From Primulina eburnea (taxonomy: Eukaryota; Streptophyta; Magnoliopsida; Lamiales; Gesneriaceae): a stretch of 64,000 nt of DNA. The DNA is taken from positions 45,491,610 through 45,555,609 of the forward strand of contig NC_133103.1 in assembly GCF_022965805.1 (NCBI RefSeq). The letters run 5' to 3'. The notes beneath the pieces are model-generated. The model made no database searches. It was not told the DNA's origin and was given only the letters and a program-made list of their open reading frames with translations. This document shows, piece after piece, positions 45,412-56,453 of this stretch. Numbering within the stretch: position 1 is the stretch's first letter; every line of letters starts with the position of its first letter. The position numbers and the translations under genes are program-made.

Positions 45412-47582
45412 GTGAGGACATAAGCACACTGGAAAGACTCGTCTTGGTACAGTGAGGACAGTCGTCAAATCTGGACCGTTACATAAAATTTCTTTGTGTT
45501 CGGATATTTGGATCGTTCATTGGCAAAGTTGTTCATATATAGGTATTATATGTTATTGGATTGATAGTTTTGAAACATTCAAAATATATTGCATGTATAT
45601 ATATGTTTTAATGAACACACACGAAATAAAATATTTCTCAATTTATATTTTTTTTATTTTAGAATATATGTTCTAAATTCTCAAGTTTTTTCAATTTCTT
45701 TTGATAATGCTAGTGAAAATACTTCTTGTATTAGTGACTTATTGAAATATGTAAATCATTACTATGTGATAGATTTTTCATATTAGATGCACATGTCATA
45801 TTTTAAATTGTGTGTTAAAAATGAACTAAAAAAGTTATCATCCCATATTCAACCAATAAGGAACCCAATTCATTATCTATGGACACATCCTCAAGTTATG
45901 AAACAATTTGACAAATTTTTTGCAAAATAAATTTTATGAGACCAAAATGGTTTGCACGAGACGTTCTAACTCGTTGGAATTCAACAATATAAATTATTAT
46001 TATCGTATTTTGAATATAAAGATTTATTATTTATAATTTTCAGCGACATGTTTAAGCTCGTGATATTCATTTATTTTCGAATCAATAGAAAATATACACT
46101 AGTATTTGTGAAGTTTTAAAAGTTTTTAATGATGCTAGAGACCAATTATCTGGTCTTTATTATTCTACTTCTCATTTAGTTTTAACACATTGTTGTAACA
46201 TCACATATATTTTTAGTGAACATATTAATCTAGTGATGATGTTTAGTTCAATGTATTTATGTAATGAAAGCGAAATGAGAAAAATATTTTTTATAAATTC
46301 CTGAAATATTTTTATATGCTTTTGTTTTAGATCATATACTAAATTGTATTATTTACAAAAATGTTAATATCATATTATGATTCTTTACACCATACTACGG
46401 AAACAGTTCTTAATATTTCATTGATTTAAAAAAAATTAAAACTCATTATATGATATTTATAATGAATATAACAACAAATATGATGAACAAATTGTTCCAC
46501 ATGAATCATAATTCATTATCATTAACAATATTACTTCTAAAATTACTAAATAACAATATTTATTAAAGGAAAAGGAAATATCCACGAAGATCCTCAAGTT
46601 CCGGCCAGGAACTTGAGAATTGTTTTAGCACTACTTTTCATTTTAGCGATGAAGATAAGAAAACTTTCAACATATTGCGATAGTGGCGGCAAAAAAGACA
46701 AATATATTCAATTTTGTCTATAATGAAAAAAGAAATTGTAGCTTGCTCAATTTCAACGGTTGCAGTGGTTCAATGTTTTAGTAGGAGGAAGTACATTAGA
46801 CGATAGATATTCTAGCTTAATATTAGAAAATTTGAAAGCTCGATGTTTGCTCAATAATTGGTTAAAAGCCGCTGACCAAACACACCATGTTAAAAGTGAA
46901 GAAGAATACCAAGACGAAACTAGCTAGGGAGCATCAGAAAAAACGACGGGAGGAAATGCGAGTGAATGTGATTGATCATAATGAAATATAATAGATTTTA
47001 TATCAGAAGTTAAAAGTTGAAATGTAATAGAATTTTTATTGAGAAAATGTAATATTTTTTATTGGGATAATGAAATAATATTTGATAGAGTTTTAATAAG
47101 TGCAATTGATAAGTGTCTTTTTTACATGTTTTAATTGTGTTATTTTAATCTATTATTGCATTAGTTTATGATATCGAATATGCATTTTATCATTTTTATT
47201 CATAATTTATGCATATTGTTCGTCTCTCACATGTTTCGTTTGATTTATAGGTGGACTTGATCAAAAAGAAAGAAATTATTGGCTAAGTTGCGAAGAGGGC
47301 CCTCAAGCAAATAAAGAATATTTGCGTGAAGGGCGTGCAAGGGCGATATGTTTTACCCGCTCCAACACACCATTTTGAAGAACTGAATATGCAACACCGA
47401 GGAGCTCGCACTAGGGCGGTAAAATCCGACCATATATATATAGGTTGGCCCGAACCTGGCTGTTAATCCAGACCGGACCCAAAGCCGAACCCAGATCGTC
47501 GGGTTCACAATTAGAGCTAACAGTTACAGTTAAAGTCAGGATTTTCTCGGCCCGGCTCCATCCCAGCCCGTGGCCAGATCTA

Positions 47583-48052
47583 ACAATAACACTCATCGTG
47601 AAAAATCATTAAAATTATAAAAACTTTAAAAAAATGATAATCAAAATTGCAAAATGTAAAATGGCCTCGGATATTAATAACAGAAAATTGAGGCTTGGGC
47701 CTAGGGCGGTCCCAAATGTAAAATTCTAAGAGAGGTTTCTTTTTTTTTTTTTTTTTTTTTTTGTAAAGATAATAAAATTTGAAATATTTTATTTGTATTT
47801 GAGAACCGAAGACAAACGCCAACCACGTATTTGTTTATTATTATTATTATTATTATTATTAATAAAATATAAGTACAGCCTGACTTTACCAGCAATTTCT
47901 GAGCTTAATGGAGATGGTGAACAAACTGTTCGTAAATTAAACAAAAAATTAGTATTTGTGTAATTTTTGATTCAGTTTCTTGCCTGATTCGATCAGTTGG
48001 TAGCTGAAATTGTTCAAGTGGCGGGGAGAAGCAGATCGAAGATGCGAGGAAG
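47583..48052. other. Intergenic DNA with poly-T and (TTA)n runs
   Basis: A T-tract of about 26 bases (about 47738-47763) and a (TTA)n microsatellite (about 47836-47862) precede the CSA-like gene. No gene seen. The last 100 bases are presumably promoter and 5' UTR; an out-of-frame ATG lies at 48042. Confidence 0.6.
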
Positions 48053-51000
48053 ATGTGGAAGGAGACTAGAGACAGAGAATTCGGTAACCTTCGCCCTAAT
48101 TCATTCGTTAATCGTATTGCCAGAGCTCGTCTTTCTTCCACTCAACTCTCCAATTACAAGGAAATCGTATCTTCTCACCGTGGCTCCATCGATTCTCTTC
48201 AGGTCCTTTCTCACTGCTCACTTTAGTTTTTTGTTTTTTGTTTTTTTTTTTTAATTATTTCTTCGATTTGATACTTACTTGAAGAACTGTTGGTGATTAT
48301 GTTGTGATTTTTTTAAGGTTTTGTAGTTTCATCTGGTTTTCACTTGAAAAAAATATGATAATGATGTCAAAAGTTGCTGCTGCTATTGATTTTGTATTTT
48401 CGGGGCATTGGTTCTTTATGATTTATGCCCCGCTAAAACTGAGCTATATGCTGAACTTTTTTGGCCATATCATTGGGTTTTCCTGCATCTTTGAGGGCCA
48501 TTAAAATTTTAAGGCTGTGAGATTACTATGATTGAAACGGCGAATCATTTTTAATTTTTTTTTTTAACTCTTAACTGAAGTTAATGGAAACAAACATCCT
48601 ATGTCTTTTGCTCCAAAAATCTTGCGTTTGTTTCAGTGGAGTATCACGTTTGTTTTTTTTTTTTTTTTATAAATTGCTAGATTAAAAAATTTGATAGGGT
48701 GGTTCATGATGGTAAGTTAAGAGTTACATTATTTCTCACTTGTATTATTTCTTGAGCTAGTGTGATTAAACTTATGCTGCATGGACGTTTCCTCTTTGAG
48801 CAAAAATATCTTTGTGATTTGGTGTAATGCTATGTTTTTCCTTAAAAAATGTGGCCCTGTTGCAATTCAAGATCAGGTTGATTTGACGGAGGGTAGATAT
48901 TTACTGGCTGGTGCAGCAGATGCAACTGTTGCTATCTATGATATTCAACGTGCAACAAATTATGAGGGGGGTGGCCTGATTGCAAAGCACAAGTCAGTAT
49001 TTGTCATTAACAAACAGCATGAGAATGGACATAAATATGCCATATCCTCAGCGGCTCAGCCATTTGGTATCCAATTGACACAGGATTGTTCGCAACTGGT
49101 TCTTATGATCATCATGTTAATGTCTGGGATACAAATTCCACACAAGCAAGTCTTGTTTCTTTTGTATCTTTGGATAAAATTTTGAATCCTTCTACCATCT
49201 CGCATTACTTAATATTTCTAATACAGGTTGTACAGAATTTTAAAATGCCTGGAAAGGTTTATAAAATTGCTATGTCTCCACAAGCAAGAGCTCACATGTT
49301 AATTGCTGCTGGAACCGAGGATGTCCAAGTTCGTTTATGTGATATAGCCTCCGGTGCATTTGCCCACACATTATCAGGTCATCGTGGTATGTAAATAGTT
49401 CTACATCACCTTGTCTAACATTAACCTTCTTGGCACTCACTTTAGAGTTTGACAGGAAAGTATGGATGTTGTTTGTGCACATGTGATTCTCATATAGTTG
49501 CAAGTTGTTGCAGTTATTGGAAGGGGGATAGTTAGGAAGCAGCAACTGTTTCCGTCATAGAGCGGTTGATACATTGTGTTTGAGCTGCTTTATATTTGAG
49601 TTGCGTGTTACCAACAACTATAGCTTTTACCTAAACAACAAGCATTTGACACTAAAGTTTTTTCCTGTTAGAAACAAAAAACTAGCTGGTAGAGTGTTAT
49701 TAGGGCTAATCAATTGCTGACTGAGATCTTACAACTGATTTTAAAGGATATTTTTCTCAATCCTGAATTTCCTGGGCTGCTTTCGCATTTTGGTAATCGA
49801 AAATTCGTACTTGACATGATTAGACTACTTCAGCATGAATACCAAGAGAAGGTAAACACATAATAGCATTAGCGAACTAAGAACCAAAAACTTGTCCTTC
49901 ATAACTATACATTTAGATGAGAACTAATTTCTATTCTGCCTCTGAATATGGTATATGCACTAGTATAATTAATTTGGAGTAGGTTAGAAATCAGCAAAGT
50001 TGACATGGGGCAGCAGCAATATGATTTATCATTCGATGTATGCTTCTATTGATAACAGTTCGTTCTTCTTTTTTTTTAGCTGAAGTTTTGAGTTATCTAC
50101 TTGTTAATTCAGAAAAGAAATTTGAATATTTCTAGTAAATCAAGACAACATCTTTCCAAAGGGATGAACTATCAATTTTGATGTATAAAAGAAACTGTAG
50201 AACAAATCAGCCTTATTTCTAAGTATAGGAAAATTGTAGACTGGACAAATTGTTCCATATAATAGACGGTACCTATTTTTATATTTATTTTTGCTTCTGT
50301 TCTTACACTGCTACCTATTTCCTTAAACTGTCTCAAGTTTGTATATACACCTTCATTCAACAATCTGACTTTATGAGTATAGTGCCTTTTCGTTCACCCC
50401 TATAAGAAGCTAATGTTTTCGGTCTCAAGTTACCTTGTCTTCATAATTAAATTACTAAACATAATAATGCTAATTGTGTTAAACTTTCTTTGTTTCTGCC
50501 ACCAACTAAATATTCCTTGCTCTTCCTTCAATTTTGTAGTGAATAGAAAGTAGTTTATTTTGTTGACAATACCAATTCGGTGTTAGATCTTGTAGGAAAT
50601 TCACGCATTTGATATGATGTGATGGATCTTTATTCGTTATATTTGTTTGTTATGATAGATGGTGTAATGTCATTGGAGTGGTCTACTTCTAGTGAGTGGG
50701 TTTTGGTAACCGGAGGATGTGATGGTGCTATACGTTTTTGGGACATTAGGCGTGCTGGATGCTTTCATATTTTAGATCAATCCCATTCTCAGCTTGGAAG
50801 ACGCCCGCCTCTTCTATCACGCACAACAACTAATAAGGTTCCTTATTTTCTAGTACCAAGACACAAAACAATTGATATATGTGTTTTAAGATACATAATT
50901 TAGCCTGAAGAATAAGATGGTTGATATTGTTATCCTTTGCATGTTTCTATACTTATGCTATTGTTTTAATTAAGACACCTTGAAATTTAGTTTGCTTGGA

Positions 51001-52752
51001 AGTGCCACATAAGTGTCTATTTTAACTGAAATGTGTTCATGGTAAAGGAAATTAGTGAAATTTCACATATAGGATAGTGTTTTGCTTGACTATGATCATC
51101 AAGTTAGAGAATTTCATATTAGAATGAAACAGAACTTCTCCAAATCTTTTCCTGGTTCCTGACTTTCTGTGCTGTCGTACGTATCAAAATACTGTCTCGT
51201 CGAAAGCTTTACACCCACTATACTCTTTTTGCACCCACAGATGTGATGTGTCTTGTAAAGTGAAATTATATTTACCTTGATTTTTTTGCTCTTTGGTAGA
51301 AATCTTCATCGGCAGGACAACTTTCGAATGCAAAAGTCCGAGCACCTCAGAGGAAAGTACCCAATGGAAATGCTTTGAAGTCCTATTCAACTGGGAGGAT
51401 TTCAAGTCATGTAAAAACCACAAAACAGCGATTACATCCTGGAATGCTATCGAATTATGATCGTGCCACTGGCCATTATGGTGTTGTGACTGGAATAAAG
51501 GGGACCGACGATGGCATGTATCTTCTTAGTGCAGGTTGAATTTACTACAAATTGAAGAAAAGTCTATCATGTATTCTCCCTTCTACTGTTTTTTTCTATG
51601 ATTCATTATTTTATTTGCAACCTTCACTTCAATTTTTCAAAATATTTTTGCATAGGGGCTAGAAAGACTTCTCAGTTCCATATTACATTAAAACTTAAAG
51701 AATAGAGAATATTATGCTAACTTCCGTGGTATGATCTGTTATGTTATTTTCTCAACATGTGATGTGGCCATTAGGAACCTTGATTTATTTTTAGTTAGAT
51801 TGTATTTTAAAAGTCCGTTTTTATGAGGTCTACTCCAATACATTGCTTTCTGAGAAATTTTGATATGCAAAAAGTAGCGCGACCTTAGGCTGAGGGTAAT
51901 GCTCTGTTGCTACTTTCTTTCCTTGTTAATTTGGACTGGCTTAGATTTTTGGGTCTTATCAGTCATTGAAGTTTCATTTTGGATATACAGAGCAATGTGC
52001 CAAATTTTTATAACTAATTGTATTATCATGGATGTTAATTCTTTATTACATCTTTGACTCTCAGGTTCTGATTCACGGCTGAAGTTATGGGATATAGAAT
52101 CTGGATGTAATACACTTGTAAACTTTGAAACTAAACGTTTACAAAGCACGAAAGCTATACAGATGGCTGTATCTCATGATTCAACCCTCGCTTATATTCC
52201 ATGCATGACCACTGTTAAAGTATACATCCTCTTCTTACATTCTACTGTGACAGTATCACTTTTTCAAATATGTGATTTGTTGTGTGATATATGCTATCAA
52301 TTTTTTAGGTATTCGATATGTGGTCTGGTCAAACAAAGGGGACTTTCCGTGGCCATTATGAAAATGTCAACTGCTGTTGGTACAACGCACAGGATCATGT
52401 TTGTCTCCCTCCCTCCTCCTCTCCCTAACACCCACCCCCAAAAAAAAAAGGCTACGCACCCCCACAAATGTTGGCTGTATCATTTTTTCCCTGGATAAAT
52501 TCTCATTGAGTCACTGAAAAAGAAATTAATAATTTGGTCCCTTGTTTGTAGGAGTTGTACACTGGCGGTAACGACAGACAGATCCTCGTCTGGTCACCAT
52601 CAAAATTCATTTCTGATGAAATGGTAGGTTTTCTAAATTTGAATGTTTGATTTTCTGGTGCTACGCCGAGCGATCCCAACCTTATTTTGGTGCAGGATGA
52701 ATGGAGGAAAGGGCAAAATACAGCAGCTGATCAGGATAACTGGAGTGACTAA
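48053..52752 (+). CDS. CSA/ERCC8-like WD40 protein (transcription-coupled repair), frameshift in exon 2
   Basis: Nine exons: 48053-48202, 48877-49145, 49227-49386, 50659-50837, 51300-51534, 52065-52219, 52309-52398, 52552-52623, 52696-52752. The protein opens MWKETRDREFGNLRPNSFVN and contains WD40 repeats (YLLAGAADATVAIYD, FATGSYDHHVNVWD, WVLVTGGCDGAIRFWDIRRA, LKLWDIESGCNTL, GGNDRQILVWSP) and ends DNWSD. FWDIRR is the WDxR type of motif that binds DDB1; CSA is the substrate receptor of a CUL4-DDB1 ubiquitin ligase acting on stalled RNA polymerase II. All boundaries keep frame for a 452-residue product except for 8 extra bases in exon 2 near 49049 (CTCAGCGGCTCAGCCA), an imperfect direct duplication that separates YAISSA from IWYPIDTGLF. 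Unless this is an assembly error, translation leaves the frame there. Confidence 0.88.
49146..49226 (+). other. GC-AG intron of the CSA-like gene
   Basis: After codons ACA CAA the intron begins GCAAGTCTTG and ends AATACAG. Joining gives NSTQVVQNFKMPGKVY, which matches CSA; GT alternatives nearby break the frame. GCAAGT is the typical strong donor of GC-AG introns. Confidence 0.85.
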
Positions 52753-53545
52753 GGTTTATTTATCTATTGGTCTTTGTTTTCTCCTTGTACATTGTAGCCT
52801 CGCCTTTTTTACAAGAAGTTTGAAGTTTGTCTTATAGATTTGTATAATTAGAATGAAACGCTTGCCTGAGTAATGATACAGAAATCTTTGGCTATGAGAA
52901 GTAGTTTCTTCAAACAATTATTTTGTAAAGTTTTCCTTTTTCTTTTTCTTGTTTTTTGTAAGTAAAATCTATTTTATTTTTAAATATGGTAGAAACAAAG
53001 TTTTTATTATTATTATTATTATTATTTATTTATAAAATACAGATGAACATTTTAAAACAACATTCTACGCCTTTTCGCTTTTTAAAATAAAATTTCCGCC
53101 AAATGCTACATTATATTTTAAACAATAACGCTCTATTAATATTTTTATATTTATGAAATTGTTATCTTACTATTTTTATGATTGCTTAATTGGTGTTTAA
53201 TTTTAGGATCATTTGTTAAATCTAAATATGATCAATGTTAGTTTTGATAAGATGAAGGAAGGGAAATATAAAGTAACTGAATTGTGAGAACTGAAATTTT
53301 AAAACTTAAATTGGATATATATTCTCGAATTCGATTAAGCTTGGAAATTTTAATTTTTTTTATCCGGTCAACTTCGTTTCGAAATATATGAACATGTCCG
53401 TGATTTATTTGAAAATAAAAGTTTGAAATTTTTTAATTTAATTTATAATTATATTATATTAATAAAATATTAAAGTTTATGAGCAGTTAACAAATATAAA
53501 AAAATAATTTGTGTGCAAGCTCGGTTCGAAAAAAAATTCAAACGT

Positions 53546-53599
<54 letters not shown>

Positions 53600-53670
53600 T
53601 GAGTGTGTGTATATGTATTAGAAGATGGATTGAAAATTAGAATCTACAAAATGAACTTATGAGGTTTATG
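52753..53670. other. 3' flank of the CSA-like gene, AT-rich, with microsatellites
   Basis: Presumed 3' UTR, then an ATT repeat (about 53004-53035) and a (TA)n(TG)n microsatellite (about 53546-53610). No gene. Confidence 0.6.
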
Positions 53671-53857
53671 TTTGGAGTAGGTCTCTTGAGAGACGGTCTC
53701 ACGAATTTTTATCTGTGAGACGGGTCAATCCTACCGATATTCACAATAAAAAATAATACTCTTAGCATAAAAAGTAATAATTTTTCATGAATGACCAAAA
53801 TAAGAGATCCATCTCACAAAATACGACCCGTGAGATCGTCTCACACAAATTTTTGCC
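53671..53857 (+). mobile_element. GTGAGACGGTCTCAC-end MITE, copy 5
   Basis: Starts TTTGGAGTAGGTCTCTTGAG, ends CACAAATTTTTGCC, with GAGACGGTCTCAC and its complement near the two ends. Full length. Confidence 0.85.
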
Positions 53858-55213
53858 ATATGCTCGAGACAAAACAATACCCTCGAGATAAGTCGAATTT
53901 CGAGACTTATTTTTGCTAAATACTGATTATTTTTTCTTAAAAATATTTTTAAACGTTTTCACGTTAACATGTATAACTATTGTTGTATATTTAACTTTTC
54001 ATAATTCCAAAAAATACTCTACTATTTTTTAAGTTACAATAGAGATAAATATGGAATGGATATAAAAAATAAAAATGAAATATTATTTGTTTCCAAAAAT
54101 TGGAAATATAACATAATAATAAAAAATTATTTTAATCGATTTAAAATGTGTTTTTTACACTGCTCTATGTTTAAAATTATTGACAAGTACTATAATATTT
54201 TGAGTAGTTCCAATTTTAGATAACTTATTTCAGAAACCGAGACCATTGAGGAATTTATTAAGATCGTGATGATACCAAGAATTCCACATACTTTGGGTTC
54301 GGTCTGGTGAGGAGAAATTATTCCTGGTAGTTGGTCGATGCCGAGAGATCCGAGCATAATCTCATCATCGGAAAATGGCCGAACTGAATCCTATGCAGAC
54401 GAACAAACGTTAGAAGACAACGTGAGTGTTTCCGGTATTTTATCTCTGCTGCTTAAGTGTAAAACTAATTGTACGAATATAATATTAATATTTTGTGTAA
54501 ACAATGAGTTAATGTCTTAAATTATAGAGACTACTTGATATTTATAGAGTTGAGACTAGATATCTTGTATCAATGTCAACAACTTTACCACCAAGACAAG
54601 TCTTTCATATGGAAAAGATTTTGGTAAAGTAAGTTCTCTCAAATACCATATTTGTGTTGATCACACCTTATCTGTGCCAATTTATAAATTCAAATGTTGT
54701 ATCCAGATTTCCTTGGGACTCTTTCCTTATCACAGAAGATTTAATTCAGAGTTTGGTACTGACAAAAGCTTGTTCACTGTCATACTAGGCCGAGCTCGAG
54801 CAGATAACCAACCCCTGAGTTCGGCTGCTCGAACTCTTCCGTTCCGATGGCTTTTATCGAGTATAGAGGAATTCAACTTCTTAGTACGATACCGGACCTT
54901 TCGGGCTGGACAACATCATTATCTAGCCCATCATATTTATAAAGGGGGCTCGCATGTGGACCGAGTCGGGTCGGTTCGGGTCGGATTTCCAGAGATATCA
55001 TACTGGTTAAAAGGGTAACATTGTTAATTTGTATTACAAAAATTTTTCAGATGGAGTGTATTTAACAAAAATTGGAGTATAAAAAACACTAATTCCAAAA
55101 ACATATTATTTTTCTCATAATTTTATTAAAAATATAATCGAACATATTGTTTTGTCCTTTAACAAATGAAGATTTAATATCTGAACACAGATGCAGAAAT
55201 TTAACAAAGAAAA
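53858..55213. other. Intergenic DNA with a possible first exon
   Basis: Mostly AT-rich. At 54338-54421 an ATG-started stretch (MPRDPSIISSSENGRTESYA...) runs into GTGAGTG, a good splice donor, so it could be a first exon or gene fragment; no following exon was recognised. A GC-richer block at 54785-54990 is unassigned. Confidence 0.3.
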
Positions 55214-55399
55214 GACAAAAATTTGTGTGAGACGGTATCACGGGTCGTATTTTGTGAGACAGGCCTCTTATTTGGGTCATCCGTGAAAAGTATTACTTTT
55301 TATGTCAAGAGTTTTACTTTGTATTGTGAATATCAGTAAGGTTGATTCATCTTATAGATAAAGATTCGTGAGACCGTCTCACAAGATACCTACTCCAAA
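55214..55399 (-). mobile_element. GTGAGACGGTCTCAC-end MITE, copy 6
   Basis: Starts GACAAAAATTTGTGTGAGAC and ends GAGACCGTCTCACAAGATAC then CTACTCCAAA; opposite orientation to copy 5. Full length. Confidence 0.85.
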
Positions 55400-55924
55400 G
55401 AAAAAGATTAAAACGTTAGATAATCTCAATATCGGAGCCAATAATTTAGATTTTTTCTTAACCTCGGAAGTTCTTGTCGTACATCGAATCTAACTAAGCC
55501 CGACGTGTGATTAAAGCAATAATAATTACATTAACATCGCTACGAAGATATTTTATTACTCAGTATATCCTGATTATATCGTTAACTTTGTTTTTCAGAA
55601 AACAAATTATATTTGTAAATTTAATAACAAACCTTTATTTAATGATATTGGAAAAGGAAAATGGAATACAATCACATTAAATAGGGGTATATTATATATA
55701 AAAAAATGTAGACTATATAATTGGAACGTAGATAATATTATTATATATAATTTATTGGAATTGACAATTAAAGATTTTTGGCTTAGCCAATGAGATTGCG
55801 TGAGCTATCTAGATTATTCATTAATATTCTAGATGTGGTAGCTTTTGGGCTACACTCCGCATATATTGACCCTCGTTATTAATTCGGACTGATATAATAA
55901 TGATGGGATTATGCATAAATAATT
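55400..55924. other. AT-rich stretch, nothing recognised
   Basis: No open frame or repeat boundary of note. Confidence 0.45.
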
Positions 55925-56292
55925 TTATGTTCAAAGTGCTGGTTCAGTTCAGTTACAACACATACTGAATTGTTTCATTCCAATAATCGAGTTAAGAGAT
56001 ATGATCAAAATATCGCAACTGCTCATATCCAACCGATTGTTGTTGTCGTGCAATCAATGCGGTAATTCAGCGATCATTTAGACCTTGATAACATATGAAT
56101 TTGCCCGACTTGAAATATGACTTGTTCCAAATTAAGTTTTATGATCAGTCAAATTTAGCGGATTGTCATCATCAAAAAACCGAAGCTCGCCAAAAATTCA
56201 GTTTGGCTAAATTAAGTTTCAGTTTTCTTCTTGTGTTTGCAACTTCACACATGAATAAATATGTTAGAAATACAATAACAACTCAGTCTGAC
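55925..56292 (-). mobile_element. LTR fragment related to the 15758 insertion
   Basis: On the minus strand it shows the same pattern as 15790-16110: AACACAATAAG-like start, GAAACTGAA, CGAGCTTCGG, then the block encoding in the other strand DMRYNLFQIEF versus DLKYDLFQIKF, and the TCATATCTCT segment. Strongly diverged. Confidence 0.6.
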
Positions 56293-56294
56293 TG

Positions 56295-56453
56295 ACATTC
56301 GAAGGTGCTTCCTTCGGTGGCTTTTTAACTAAGCACATACGCAGTCTTTTCCGAGTTCAAAACAATCTTTAAATTTTGAAACCAGTCATTATAGTTAGGT
56401 TCAGTCAACTTGTTTTGATCGAGAATGATTGAAAGCGGGTTACGAGTAGTCAT
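56295..56453 (-). pseudogene. copia gag N-terminus fragment
   Basis: From ATG at 56453 the minus strand reads MTTRNPLSIILDQNKLTEPN, then NDWFQNLKIVLNSEKTAYVL, then a stop and KATEGSTFE. This is the conserved opening of copia gag proteins (DQNKLTGPNY, KIVL-SE). One nonsense codon in 53 codons, then truncation. Confidence 0.85.

Larger units (their letters stand above)
44621..45483 (+). mobile_element. Cassandra TRIM retrotransposon
   Basis: LTRs at 44621-45016 and 45087-45483 (about 396 bases each) begin TGTGAGGC(C/T)CGGGGCCGA and end CGTTAGA/CGTTACA. The PBS TGGTATTAGAGCC (45019-45031) differs at one base from the initiator tRNA-Met complement. Each LTR contains a 5S rRNA-like segment, the defining mark of Cassandra. 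Target flanks TAAAG and TAAAA agree at four of five bases. The internal region is only 70 bases and non-coding. It splits the hAT transposase coding sequence. Confidence 0.95.
44195..47000 (+). pseudogene. hAT transposase relic
   Basis: Fragments in order: BED zinc-finger-like piece (GDIQAKCKYCSK, GTLKWHAEKNHH) at 44220-44320; LKEFVSLNNK just before the Cassandra insert; ISLCSDIWIVHWQSCSYIG just after it (45487); SISFDNASENTSCISDLLKY near 45695; VLTRWNST near 45965; and a lysine/glutamate-rich tail ending near 46990. These follow the Ac-like hAT transposase order. Many stops and frame breaks. Confidence 0.85.
43718..47582 (+). mobile_element. Decayed hAT transposon with nested Cassandra
   Basis: Ends TAGACCTGGCCA (left) and the complement of TAGATCTGGCCA (right) form terminal inverted repeats, followed inward by GC-rich CCCGAGCC/CCGGGC blocks. 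Transposase relics lie on the plus strand between them. The 8-base flanks (ATATCAGC and ACAATAAC) match poorly, so the target duplication is eroded. A Cassandra element interrupts the coding region at 44621-45483. Confidence 0.82.
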
